64,000 bases of DNA from M3007 sp044224705 (lineage in GTDB: Bacteria; Bacteroidota; Bacteroidia; Chitinophagales; Saprospiraceae). Shown one piece after another: positions 17,294 through 26,418 of the stretch; position 1 is the stretch's first letter; every line of letters starts with the position of its first letter. The notes beneath the pieces were generated by a model. The model ran no database searches. It worked only from the letters and a program-made list of their open reading frames with translations, and was not told the origin of the DNA. The stretch covers positions 1 to 64,000 of the forward strand of contig JBGAJY010000002.1 in the NCBI GenBank assembly GCA_044224705.1, written 5' to 3'. The translations under genes were made by a program, and so were the position numbers.

Positions 17294-19168
17294 ATGAAAA
17301 ACTTCTATTTCCCCCCCCCGTTTAGGACCATTTTACGCCTGACAGTAGTCTGTTTCATTCTTTTGAATTCACCAATGCTTTTTGCTCAGGTGGAATTGTT
17401 TTCAGAGGTTGATCCAGAGACATTGGAATTAACGACGCCACAAGAGAAAATTATCGATTATGCTGAGAATTTGCCGCACCAAGATGGAATTGAATATGCA
17501 GAGATTGGCGACCTTGCTGACATTCAAGACAATGGTTTTTTGGAATTCAGTATACCTGGATTTGGCGCTACCGTCTACACGTTTTATGCAGAGCATGTCG
17601 AATATAAAAATGATGTGGAATACGTCTGGGCTGGCAAAATAGATGGCGATCAAGGTGATTTCGTACTTTACTCTGACAGTACTGGCAAAGGCGGTTTTAT
17701 TGACCTCGGCACAGATTATTATTCCATTCATCCACTTGGCGGCAACCTGGTCATTATCGTAAAACACGATATGACGGCCTATTCGGAGACAGGCTGCGCG
17801 GGTGGTGGTGATAAAAGCGAAAGCGCAACACTCTATTGCGAAGAGGAAGATTGTGGCGCAGCGATCCTCGATGTTTTGATTCTCGTAACCTCCGAGGCAA
17901 ATACTTGGTTGGATGATAATTATGGAACTTTCAAGCAGTTTTATGTCTGGCTAGGAGCAAATTACACCAACTCGGCTTTCGTTTTGAGTGGAATACCAGG
18001 GAAAAGAGTGCGCATTCATATAGAATGGGATTATACGCCTGATGTTCCGCTCAATCCGTTTAGCATTGACAATAATTTGGAGAATCTGATTTTTGAACAA
18101 GAGCAGTCGGGCAGTTTGAAATTTCAATACAGAGCCGATGTTGTTGTAATGTTGACAAAAGAAGATTTTGATAATGCAGGAGCGGCAAATTCAATGGACC
18201 CTACTGATAATGAGAAGTACTGCATTGTAGAGGTTCCGTTTCTCATCGAACCGCGTTTCACTTTTGCACATGAAATTGCGCACCTGTTTGGCTGCGATCA
18301 TGATCCCGGTCAAGCCAGTGGGAATGAAGAAGATTGTGCTCATGGGCACCGACTGGACTTGGGTGGTCCAACACTGAGACCAACCATCATGGCACTAACG
18401 GCTGCTACCGAACACGATGATTTCGACGCCAGGATATTGCGTTATTCCAACCCGGATATCGAATTTGACGGGGTCTCTACCGGCATTACGGATGAAAGGG
18501 ATAATGCTAGAATAATACAGTCTGCTTTCTGCGCGGTTGCATCCAATCAGCCTGCCCCCGAATTGGGCGTAATTATCTCTGGGGTTCCGGTGTTATGCCT
18601 TCCCACCGGCGTAATCACAGGTAGTAATACCTGGACAGCAAACGTCATCCCTCCCGCTACCGGTCAGCCGGGGGTGGCGCCATACACCTATGCATGGTAC
18701 TGGAGCCCGGATGGAATTCTGAATATGAGCAATTATTTAGGTTCCGGATCAAGCGTTGAGGTGAACCAAGTATTTAATTGTCCCGCATTTTGGTTGCATG
18801 TGATCGTTTCCAGTTATGACCATGTGGAAGCGCGCGCTGATTTCAAAATTTGGACGGCCTTGTGCAACCATTGTGCGCAAGAGCGATCGGGAGCGGTTGC
18901 TATAAAACAGAAAATGGGACAATCTGATGATGTACTTGTCTTGCCAAATCCCGCCAGCGACCTCATTACCCTTGACTTTGAACACTCGGTAGCAAATATT
19001 TTATCCCTGCGAGTATTCGATCAACAGGGCTTGGAAGTTCTTGAGAGGAATATCGAAGGGCAAAAACAAGTTCAATTAGACATCTCCGGCTTGTCTAACG
19101 GGCCCTACTTTCTAAGATTTGTAGGCCGAAACACTGCGAGTTTCCAAAAGCTAATCATCCAAAAATGA
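17294..19168 (+). CDS. Secreted zinc metalloprotease with T9SS type A sorting domain
   Basis: A 624-residue protein. A signal peptide spans about residues 1-32 (VCFILLNSPMLFAQ). A pro-region precedes the metzincin-like catalytic site FAHEIAHLFGCDHD (HExxHxxGxxHD, about residues 324-337), in the adamalysin/reprolysin-like or M43-type layout in which the three His/Asp ligands bind zinc and the Glu is catalytic. The last ~80 residues (VLVLPNPASDLITLDF to SFQKLIIQK) are a T9SS type A sorting domain, so the enzyme is exported and probably surface-bound. The gene is noticeably A+T-rich and uses different codons from its neighbours, suggesting acquisition or weaker codon selection. Its stop overlaps the next lipoprotein start by four bases. 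Confidence 0.87.
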   Translation: MKNFYFPPPFRTILRLTVVCFILLNSPMLFAQVELFSEVDPETLELTTPQEKIIDYAENLPHQDGIEYAEIGDLADIQDNGFLEFSIPGFGATVYTFYAEHVEYKNDVEYVWAGKIDGDQGDFVLYSDSTGKGGFIDLGTDYYSIHPLGGNLVIIVKHDMTAYSETGCAGGGDKSESATLYCEEEDCGAAILDVLILVTSEANTWLDDNYGTFKQFYVWLGANYTNSAFVLSGIPGKRVRIHIEWDYTPDVPLNPFSIDNNLENLIFEQEQSGSLKFQYRADVVVMLTKEDFDNAGAANSMDPTDNEKYCIVEVPFLIEPRFTFAHEIAHLFGCDHDPGQASGNEEDCAHGHRLDLGGPTLRPTIMALTAATEHDDFDARILRYSNPDIEFDGVSTGITDERDNARIIQSAFCAVASNQPAPELGVIISGVPVLCLPTGVITGSNTWTANVIPPATGQPGVAPYTYAWYWSPDGILNMSNYLGSGSSVEVNQVFNCPAFWLHVIVSSYDHVEARADFKIWTALCNHCAQERSGAVAIKQKMGQSDDVLVLPNPASDLITLDFEHSVANILSLRVFDQQGLEVLERNIEGQKQVQLDISGLSNGPYFLRFVGRNTASFQKLIIQK

Positions 19169-19743
19169 GTCATGCTATGAAACCTACCCGTGTTTTGGCC
19201 CTGCTGTTACTGATGCTGGCCTCTTGCCGAAAAGAGAAAAACGAGGTCGAGATTTTTTTACCGGGTTCACAGCAAAATGGAACCGTAGTTGCTACCAAAC
19301 TAGCATCCAACAGCCATTCTGGTGATTGGAATGCCAGTGGAACGGGCTATCGGGACTCGACATTTTGTTGTAATAAAATTGCTGTAAAAGCATCTACGTA
19401 TGATGAATTTGGTCAACAAAGAGAGTCTCTAACTTTTCTTTATATACCACTACAAATTGGACGGTATTTAATATTTACAAAAAACAAAAATATCGGCGAA
19501 CCGCAAGCAATATACACCCGCTGGGTCTCCGATGGAGATGTATTTGGCGCTTCCTACGAACCGGATGATACCTACCCTTTCTTTGGCAACTGGATCGAGA
19601 TCACCGAAATCAACCCTGCCACGGAATCGGTCAAAGGGCGTTTTAATATTCGCTTCAGAATAGGTGATTCTTATCTTGAAAATGGGTTTCCGGAAGTCGT
19701 GCAATTCAAAAACGGGCAATTCGATGTAAAGATCATCAACTGA
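19165..19743 (+). CDS. Hypothetical lipoprotein coupled to the metalloprotease
   Basis: A 192-residue protein with lipoprotein signal LLLLMLASC; the lipidated Cys is residue 21 from the ATG at 19165, or 17 from the internal ATG at 19177. The start overlaps the protease stop (ATGA), so the two are translationally coupled. The mature part is beta-rich with FLYIPLQIGRY and ending ENGFPEVVQFKNGQFDVKII, resembling small Bacteroidota DUF-type lipoproteins without a named function. Like the protease gene it is A+T-rich, so the pair probably has a common history. A role as inhibitor or anchor for the protease is speculation. Confidence 0.72.
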   Translation: MSHAMKPTRVLALLLLMLASCRKEKNEVEIFLPGSQQNGTVVATKLASNSHSGDWNASGTGYRDSTFCCNKIAVKASTYDEFGQQRESLTFLYIPLQIGRYLIFTKNKNIGEPQAIYTRWVSDGDVFGASYEPDDTYPFFGNWIEITEINPATESVKGRFNIRFRIGDSYLENGFPEVVQFKNGQFDVKIIN

Positions 19744-19765
19744 GATTTACCTTTGTAAAAATGCT

Positions 19766-19805
19766 ACGAGCGCCTCTTTTCGATAAAAAGGCGCTCGTTT
19801 TTATT
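19766..19805 (+). terminator. Intrinsic terminator
   Basis: A perfect 10-bp stem, ACGAGCGCCT with AGGCGCTCGT, closes a 13-nt loop and is followed by TTTTTATTTT. It ends the protease-lipoprotein transcript and could also act on the convergent patatin gene. Confidence 0.88.
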
Positions 19806-19843
19806 TTAGGACAGTACAAGTCATGTCGATCCTATCCCAAAAC

Positions 19844-22204
19844 CTACTTCACCATATCCGCCACTTCCTGCCATTGCGGCACCAACGGCGAGCCTTTGCT
19901 TTCGAGGCGATCGTGCATCACGCCGATGGTGCCACTGGACAACCAGCGGCCGAGCGGCACCCGGCGGCTTTCGTCGGCCGGGAAATTGGGGTATTGCAGG
20001 ACGATTTCGCGGAAATGCCCCGGAGGCAGCAGGCCGCGTACGTGGTCGCCCCACCAGGTGGTGCGGCCGGAGATGCCGGAAGAGCTGACCGCCCGCATGA
20101 CGGCCTTCATTTGAGAAATGCGTTTTACCTTTTCAGGAGCCGGCCCTGCGCCGGTGTCGGGGCGAATACTGCCGTTGACGACCGAGAGAAAGTGAATTTC
20201 CACCTTGCTCCTGACGTCGTCGGGCAGGGTTTTGATTTTTTTGTCCAGCCAGTCGTACAGGCGCGACATGAGCGTAAATCCCTGATTTTCAAACAATCCG
20301 CCGTCGATAAAATTGCCGCAGCCGGGAATGTAGGTGTAGGCATTCATCAGTGGAAAGAGCTGGCTGAGCTGACTGGCTCCCACCATCGATACGGATCCCA
20401 GACCCCGTTTGGGGTCCTGTGTTTTTTCGGCTTCGGCCAGGATGTCGATGGCGTCGACAAACAGGGAGGGGTCCATTTTGACCGGACTGGAGAAGCCGGA
20501 GCGACCGCTTTGGATGTTCATCGTGATCGGAAAATAGAGCGGCAGTTTGGCTTTTACACCGCGGTCGTCGTTGTACCAATAGCTGAGATAGGGCTGGATG
20601 GGATAGTTCGGGATGTCCTGGTTGCCCGCCCGCGCGATGGGATCAACGTAGCCGTTTTTGAAAAAAGTAGCGATACGGGCGCTGACTTCCGCAAAAAAGG
20701 GTTTGCGTTTGGGGGGAACGCCCACGTTCAGGCCCTGCTGAATCGCTTCTCCAAAAGCCACACACTCGTCCATGCGGTGCGTGTAGTTGCGGTTTTTATT
20801 GTTCCGGTTAAAAAACCAGCTGATCCGCACGCCGATTTCACCGATGAACAATTGGTAAAACGCGCCGCTCAGGTAATTCCGTTGGTACATTTTTGCGGCA
20901 AAACCTTCCTGAATCGCCTTTTTCTGGGCTTCCGTCAGCGTGGGGTGGTCGTCGAGAAAACGCCACATGCCCAGCGTCGCGCCAAAGCCTGAAGAGCCCC
21001 CCGAGGCGGAGCTGACGGCAAACAGGCGCTTGCGGAATTTCCCGTCGGTCGCCAGGTTGAGGCGATTGACCAGCTGGCTCGTCCAGTATCCCGCGCGGCT
21101 GCCGCCACCCTGGGCGCCCATCAGAAAAATCGGGATTTTCCGCGCTTTGCCGAGATCCGGAACAATGTTGGTCTGCCACCAGGCTTCGAAGTATTCGTCG
21201 AGACCGACGCGTACATCCGATAGCAACTTGGTGGGCCAAAGACGCATATCGTGAATACGGGATTTATGAAAAAACATGAAGTAGCTGAACGCCGCCAGCA
21301 CGCCGGTCAGGATCATTTTGGGTGTCGACGGCAGCAACAGGTAGGCCGCACTGAGCAGATCGCCCAGTAAGAGATAAAACAAGGTGATGCCCAGGAGCAC
21401 GAAGGTGGGCGACAAAGGCTGCAGATTGGGCGCCCAGGCCGCTGCCACGATAAGCACAACGGTCGTGATCAGCATGATGAGATAATGCGTGTTGTACAGC
21501 CCGATATTGTTGTAAAACAGCCATTCAGACTCCCGCACGGAACCGGCGATCAGCACCATTTGCACGCTCAGGCACAGCCCGATAAAAAGGTAGTTCCAGA
21601 AAGCGCCGATCGGCGGACGGTTGCGGCCACGCCGGCGCAGATTGATTTTTTGAACGGCGTACAGCAGGGCAAAAGCCAGCAGCATATTGGCGACCACCAT
21701 CAGATCGAGCACCCAAAGCGAGAATCGCGGACCCTTCAGCATCTGCAGGGCGCCCCAAACGGAGAGCGCCAGCAAGGCTGCCATCGGGGCCAGGGTCCAC
21801 CAGCGTTTAAAACGCTTCAACTGAACAATATACAGGGTCACCGCAAAAAAAATCATGGGGATCGAACAGGCAATCACGGCCGGAGCCAGTTCCTTGGTGA
21901 CCGGCCGGAGCCGTTCCACCTGTTCCATGGCCGCGTCCGGAAAAATCGCTGTCGGCACGTAATACAAAGCCAGCACAATCAGGTGAAACAAGGGCAGAAT
22001 GGCCGCGGCGCGGATGCCCGTAAACTTGTCGGCCTCGTCGAACATGCCCGTGAGCAACTCGCGGCCCTGAGCGTTTTTAAAAAGCATGTACGGCACCAGC
22101 AGCACCCAGGCGAGCGTGGGCAGGTTTTTGATAATGGCCGTAAAAATGTCCTGAAGGGAATAGCCGGCAATAAATGCCAGCATGATTTGGGGATCGTGCA
22201 ACAT
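19844..22204 (-). CDS. Patatin-like phospholipase with N-terminal polytopic membrane domain
   Basis: A 786-residue protein in two halves. Residues 1 to about 330 contain roughly nine hydrophobic helices (for example MIFFAVTLYIVQL and VVANMLLAFALLYAV). From about 350 the protein is patatin-like: the oxyanion loop GAQGGGSRAGYW near 365, the nucleophile elbow AVSSASGGSSGFG near 400 (S-x-S-G-G-S variant of GxSxG), and the catalytic-dyad aspartate in NFIDGGLFENQG near 633. Patatins hydrolyse acyl esters of lipids with a Ser-Asp dyad; here the enzyme would be tied to the inner membrane. Function is unknown. The ATG at 22204 starts just before the first helix. Confidence 0.82.
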   Translation of the reverse strand: MLHDPQIMLAFIAGYSLQDIFTAIIKNLPTLAWVLLVPYMLFKNAQGRELLTGMFDEADKFTGIRAAAILPLFHLIVLALYYVPTAIFPDAAMEQVERLRPVTKELAPAVIACSIPMIFFAVTLYIVQLKRFKRWWTLAPMAALLALSVWGALQMLKGPRFSLWVLDLMVVANMLLAFALLYAVQKINLRRRGRNRPPIGAFWNYLFIGLCLSVQMVLIAGSVRESEWLFYNNIGLYNTHYLIMLITTVVLIVAAAWAPNLQPLSPTFVLLGITLFYLLLGDLLSAAYLLLPSTPKMILTGVLAAFSYFMFFHKSRIHDMRLWPTKLLSDVRVGLDEYFEAWWQTNIVPDLGKARKIPIFLMGAQGGGSRAGYWTSQLVNRLNLATDGKFRKRLFAVSSASGGSSGFGATLGMWRFLDDHPTLTEAQKKAIQEGFAAKMYQRNYLSGAFYQLFIGEIGVRISWFFNRNNKNRNYTHRMDECVAFGEAIQQGLNVGVPPKRKPFFAEVSARIATFFKNGYVDPIARAGNQDIPNYPIQPYLSYWYNDDRGVKAKLPLYFPITMNIQSGRSGFSSPVKMDPSLFVDAIDILAEAEKTQDPKRGLGSVSMVGASQLSQLFPLMNAYTYIPGCGNFIDGGLFENQGFTLMSRLYDWLDKKIKTLPDDVRSKVEIHFLSVVNGSIRPDTGAGPAPEKVKRISQMKAVMRAVSSSGISGRTTWWGDHVRGLLPPGHFREIVLQYPNFPADESRRVPLGRWLSSGTIGVMHDRLESKGSPLVPQWQEVADMVK

Positions 22205-22309
22205 GAGGTTTGATTTTGAGGTAAAGTTGCGCCAATATTCTATTTGTCAATAGTATAATCCAAATTGGGACAATTATTAAACAGTCAATTTTTAATAAAT
22301 CGCCAGCTG

Positions 22310-22356
22310 CCCTTTTATAAACCTTATCAACCCTTATCAACCCTTATAAACCCTTC
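22310..22356. repeat. Half copy of TTATAAACC repeat family
   Basis: Tandem units of the type TTATAAACC/TTATCAACCC line the 3' end of the UbiA-like gene. The gene's last codons and stop (GGT TTA TAA, minus strand) lie inside the repeat. The same units form the arms of the inverted repeats at 29244-29358 and 39949-40066; here only one arm is seen. Confidence 0.75.
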
Positions 22357-23123
22357 ATTGCCCAATACACCAACCCATACTGCAGCACCATCAGTCCGTC
22401 GATCCAATATTTCTGATGTGCCGTTATTATCCGCTGCAACACCCATCGCAGGAGTACCGCGGAGCCTGCGAGCGACAACAGCAGCCCGATGGTCGCTTCA
22501 AGGGTGTAGTGGCGCCATAAAAAATTAAGCACCACACAGGCGCCGGACAGCATCAGCGCCCGGTCGATCAATTTGAAGGTGCCGCTTGTGCCCCGCCGCA
22601 GCGCCAGGGTGTCGAGCCCGAAGCGGCGGTCGTACTCCAGGTCGACCAGGTCGTAGGCCAGCGCCAAAGCGAAAATGAAAGCCGAACGCCCAACGAACAA
22701 CACCATTGCCGCCGCCCATTGGCCGGCTTCCAGCGGCAGCAGCACCGTGACCCAGGCCCAGGCCACGGCTATGGCCAGCGGTTTAAGCGCCGGCCGGGCC
22801 CGCAAACCCGCATTTCCGGGTCGCCGAAAACCGTAGTACACGCCCCAGACCGCCAGCGGCACCAGCGCTACCCAACGTGCAAACACCGGCATTTTCCAAA
22901 AACAGACCGCAGCGAGTAAAAACAGCGCCCACGCCAGCACGCGGCGCAGCGGATCAGGTTGGGTAAAATGGTACCCAAACACCGCCCCCCCGAACACGAA
23001 GCCCGCCAAATACCACGATGCCGGCGGCAAGCCGAAGAGCAGACAGGTCTGTTCCAGCATGGCCAGTGCGCAGAGCCCGATCCACGCGGCGCGCAAAAAG
23101 GAGGAGAGAAAGTTCAACGGCAC
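22344..23123 (-). CDS. UbiA-like prenyltransferase family membrane protein
   Basis: A 259-residue protein with about seven to eight hydrophobic segments. The second aspartate motif of UbiA-type prenyltransferases is visible as AYDLVDLEYDRRFGLDTL around residues 156-173; the first motif (normally NxxxD) is not obvious, so catalytic competence is uncertain. Bacteroidota carry a divergent UbiA-like family with a KPLAIAVAWAWVTVLLP-type segment that matches this protein. The substrate is unknown. The C-terminal KGL and stop codon are contributed by the adjacent TTATAAACC repeat. The start at 23123 gives an N-terminal helix directly. Confidence 0.72.
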   Translation of the reverse strand: MPLNFLSSFLRAAWIGLCALAMLEQTCLLFGLPPASWYLAGFVFGGAVFGYHFTQPDPLRRVLAWALFLLAAVCFWKMPVFARWVALVPLAVWGVYYGFRRPGNAGLRARPALKPLAIAVAWAWVTVLLPLEAGQWAAAMVLFVGRSAFIFALALAYDLVDLEYDRRFGLDTLALRRGTSGTFKLIDRALMLSGACVVLNFLWRHYTLEATIGLLLSLAGSAVLLRWVLQRIITAHQKYWIDGLMVLQYGLVYWAMKGL

Positions 23124-23298
23124 GATGTTATTGGTCAGAGATGTGTCAGAAATGAAACAACTCTTTATGTTTAGGAAGGTTTTAACGCAACGCTAACGCG
23201 TTTTCACAAAATGTTTGCAGTTGTTTTTGTTGTATCTGGCGTCTATGCCTGGTTGAAGACCCGAACTTTGTTACAGACCAATCAAATAGTTCCATACC

Positions 23299-26200
23299 AT
23301 GAAACGCAGCCTTTTTCTTGTCCTCCTGTTCAGCCTGCTCGCTTCTGCCACGGTGTCAGCTCAGTATTTCGGCCGCAACAAACCCCGGTACCAGGACCTC
23401 GATTTTAAGGTCGTGCAAACCGAGCATTTCGAGATTTACGAATACCTCAACAACCCCGAGGTGCTGAAACGCCTCGCCGCCGACGCCGAACTCTGGTATA
23501 CCATGCACCAGGCCGTGCTGCGCGACACGTTTACGGATAAAAACCCCATCGTACTGTACAACGACCACGCGGGTTTCCAGCAGACCAACGTCATCCAGGG
23601 CGATATCAGCGTGGGCACGGGCGGCGTCACCGAAGGCCTGCGCAACCGCGTCGTGTTCCCCATCGCCATGACCAACCAGCAAACCCACCACGTGATGGGC
23701 CACGAACTGGTGCACGCCTTCCAGTACCACATGATCATCAACGGCGACTCCACCAGCCTCCGCAACCTCCAGAACCTGCCCCTCTGGATGGTCGAAGGCC
23801 TCGCCGAATACCTGTCCATCGGCCGGATCGACTCCCACACGGCCCTCTGGATGCGCGACGCCGTACTGAACGACGACATCCCTTCCCTGCGAAAACTCGA
23901 CAGCTACAAATACTTCCCCTACCGCTGGGGGCAGGCGTTCTGGGCCTACATCGCCGGCACCTACGGCGACGAGGCCATCCGTCCGCTGTTCATGAACACG
24001 GCCAAATACGGCCTCGAACCGGCGATCAAAATCACCTTGTTCACCACGCCCGATTCCCTTTCGGCCGACTGGCGCAATGCCCTCAAATCGCACTACGGAC
24101 GCTGGGTCACCAAGGGCCAGAAAGACGCCCTCGTGGGCAAAAAACTGCTTTCCGACGACAACGCCGGCAAACTCAATATTTGCCCGGTGCTCAGCCCCAA
24201 TGGCAAATACGTGATCTTTTTGTCGGAAAAAAACCTGTTCACCACCGACCTCTTCCTGGCGGACGCCCGCACAGGTAAAATTCTGAAAAAAGTCGCCAGC
24301 GCCGCCAACGACGGCCACATCGACCAATTCAACTACATCGAAAGCGCGGGCAGCTGGTCGCCCAACGACCAGCGTTTTGCCTACGACGTGTACGAAAAAG
24401 GCCAAAGCGTGCTGGTCATCCAGGACATTTTTAAAGGCAAAGCCGTCGATAAAATCAAACTGGACGGCGTGCCGGCGTTTTCCAATCCCGCATGGAGCCC
24501 CGACGGCAAAACCATCGTGGTCAGTGGCCTCGTGGAAGGCCAGACCGATCTCTACGCCCTCGACCTGAAAACCCGCAAGGTGCGCCGGCTCACCAACGAC
24601 CGCGCCGCTGAAATTCTGCCGACCTGGAATGCCGACGGCTCCCAGCTGGCTTTCTCCACTGACGCCCTCAGCCTCCAGCGCGGCCGCTCCAACGGCACGT
24701 TCACGATGAACCTGGCCGTGATGGACATGGCCAGCGGGCAGGTGGAACAACTCGATTTTTTCCCCGGCGCCGACAACATGAACCCCCAGTTTGACAAAAA
24801 CGGCGACCTGCTTTTCCTCAGCGACCGCGACGGCTTCCGCAACCTGTACCGCTACGAACGCGCCACGAAAAAGGTGTTTCAGATGACCAGTCTGCTCACC
24901 GGCATCACCGGCATCACGCCGTATTCGCCCGCGCTGACGGTGGCCGAAGACCGCGACCGCATCCTGTACACCTATTACAACCACGGCGAATACAGCATCT
25001 ACCAGGCCAAATCAGCCGATTTCAAACCCGTGGAAGTGGACCCGCAAAAGGTCGACATGGTGCCCGCCAGCCTGCCGCCGTTCAACCCCCGTCAACGCGA
25101 CCTGGTGAACACCGGCCTGCGTACGATGGACCTTACCGAAAAGGAATATTTGACCAATACCACCACCAAAACCGTCCCGTATAAAGGCAAATTCAACCTC
25201 GAATACATTGGCGGCGGCGCGGGCGTCGGAGTGACCACCGGCAACAGCAGCTTCGGTGCAGCCAGCGGCCTGGCCGGCGGCGTGGACATGCTCTTCGGCG
25301 ACATTCTGGGCAATAACCAGCTCTACGCGGGCCTCGCCCTCAACGGCGAGATCACCGACATAGCCGGTCAGCTATCGTACATCAACAGCAAAAACCGCAT
25401 CGGCTGGGGCCTGAACGTGTCGCACATCCCCTACCGCTCAGGAGCCTATTACCAGGATGACAGCTTGTACCCGCACGATATCACCCTCAGCGACGGCAGC
25501 CCGTATTTCGGCTGGAAAGACAGCCTGATCCTGCAACGCCTCTTCCAGGAGCGCATCGGCGGACTGATCTTTTATCCGTTTTCGGTGACCAAAAGGGTCG
25601 AGCTAGGCGCCTCTTTCGAACTCTACCACGAACGGGTCGATTACTACCTCTACTACATCAATCCCTACGGCTACACCGACGGACAGGAACGCAAGCGGCT
25701 GCCCTCGGCGCCCGGCCTCAACCTGGCCAGCATCAACGCGGCTTACGTGGGCGACAACTCGTATTTCGGCGGCACGGCGCCCCTGCAGGGCTGGCGCTAC
25801 AGGATCGGAGTGGAACAGTATTTCGGCGCCTACAATTTCTCCGCGCTGCTGCTCGATGGCCGCCGGTATTTTTATGTCAAACCCGTCACTTTCGCCCTGC
25901 GCGGCATCGGTTACGGTCGTTTTGGCGGCAATGCCAACAATACCGACGAGGTGTACCCGCTGTTTGCAGGCAACCCGTTTTTTGTGCGGGGCTACACCAA
26001 CAGTTTCCTCTACAACAGCGCTCCCGAACTGGTGGAGCAAATGGCCGGCAGCAAAATCGCCATCGCAAACGCCGAAATCCGCCTGCCTTTCACCGGTCCG
26101 CGGCAACTGGCACTGGTTCCGATCAATTTCCTGTTGACCGACCTGAACTTGTTTTTCGATGCGGGATTGGGCTTTTTTGAATTCAGCGACCTGAAATCGA

Positions 26201-26373
26201 CGGGAGAAAGCCCCTTCTTCGTGCAGCACAAACCCCTCCTGTCGACGGGTGTTTCCCTGCGGGTCAACCTGTTCGGGGCCCTGGTTCTGGAGCCTTACTG
26301 GGCTTATCCGATTTCGGCGCCGAAGGATGTGCGGCAGGGGGTGTGGGGGCTGAATATTTTGCCGGGGTGGTGA
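23299..26373 (+). CDS. Gluzincin-like domain, TolB-like beta-propeller and outer-membrane barrel fusion
   Basis: A 1024-residue exported protein. A signal peptide ends at TVSAQ (about residue 22). The first domain, about 30-270, holds a zincin motif HELVHAFQYH (H135) with the downstream glutamate helix LWMVEGLAEYLS, as in gluzincins/peptidase-MA proteins. Residues about 290-570 carry WD40/PD40 (TolB-like) blades: PVLSPNGKYVIFLSEK, GSWSPNDQRFAYD, NPAWSPDGKTIVVSG, PTWNADGSQLAFSTD, then LFLSDRDGFRNLYRY. From about 620 the sequence becomes barrel-like (Bac_surface_Ag type) and ends on an aromatic residue (ILPGW). Such proteins are found in Bacteroidota outer membranes; the substrate is not known. 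Confidence 0.83.
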   Translation: MKRSLFLVLLFSLLASATVSAQYFGRNKPRYQDLDFKVVQTEHFEIYEYLNNPEVLKRLAADAELWYTMHQAVLRDTFTDKNPIVLYNDHAGFQQTNVIQGDISVGTGGVTEGLRNRVVFPIAMTNQQTHHVMGHELVHAFQYHMIINGDSTSLRNLQNLPLWMVEGLAEYLSIGRIDSHTALWMRDAVLNDDIPSLRKLDSYKYFPYRWGQAFWAYIAGTYGDEAIRPLFMNTAKYGLEPAIKITLFTTPDSLSADWRNALKSHYGRWVTKGQKDALVGKKLLSDDNAGKLNICPVLSPNGKYVIFLSEKNLFTTDLFLADARTGKILKKVASAANDGHIDQFNYIESAGSWSPNDQRFAYDVYEKGQSVLVIQDIFKGKAVDKIKLDGVPAFSNPAWSPDGKTIVVSGLVEGQTDLYALDLKTRKVRRLTNDRAAEILPTWNADGSQLAFSTDALSLQRGRSNGTFTMNLAVMDMASGQVEQLDFFPGADNMNPQFDKNGDLLFLSDRDGFRNLYRYERATKKVFQMTSLLTGITGITPYSPALTVAEDRDRILYTYYNHGEYSIYQAKSADFKPVEVDPQKVDMVPASLPPFNPRQRDLVNTGLRTMDLTEKEYLTNTTTKTVPYKGKFNLEYIGGGAGVGVTTGNSSFGAASGLAGGVDMLFGDILGNNQLYAGLALNGEITDIAGQLSYINSKNRIGWGLNVSHIPYRSGAYYQDDSLYPHDITLSDGSPYFGWKDSLILQRLFQERIGGLIFYPFSVTKRVELGASFELYHERVDYYLYYINPYGYTDGQERKRLPSAPGLNLASINAAYVGDNSYFGGTAPLQGWRYRIGVEQYFGAYNFSALLLDGRRYFYVKPVTFALRGIGYGRFGGNANNTDEVYPLFAGNPFFVRGYTNSFLYNSAPELVEQMAGSKIAIANAEIRLPFTGPRQLALVPINFLLTDLNLFFDAGLGFFEFSDLKSTGESPFFVQHKPLLSTGVSLRVNLFGALVLEPYWAYPISAPKDVRQGVWGLNILPGW

Positions 26374-26376
26374 GTG

Positions 26377-26408
26377 CTGGTAGCCCGGAATAAATTCCGG
26401 GCTACCAG
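26377..26408. terminator. Perfect palindrome between convergent genes
   Basis: A 15-bp stem, CTGGTAGCCCGGAAT and its complement, with an AA centre, lies 3 bp after the stop of the protease/propeller gene and 10 bp before the stop of glgB. It probably works as a bidirectional 3'-end structure; similar CCGGAAT palindromes recur in related genomes. Confidence 0.65.
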
Positions 26409-26418
26409 ACCGCAACCG

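Noticed and set aside
19823..20992. 389-residue plus-strand open frame
   Set aside because: Antisense to the catalytic half of the patatin gene, whose oxyanion, nucleophile and DGG motifs are intact.
23356..24984. 542-residue minus-strand open frame
   Set aside because: Antisense to the protease/propeller gene; Val/Gly/Phe-rich shadow.
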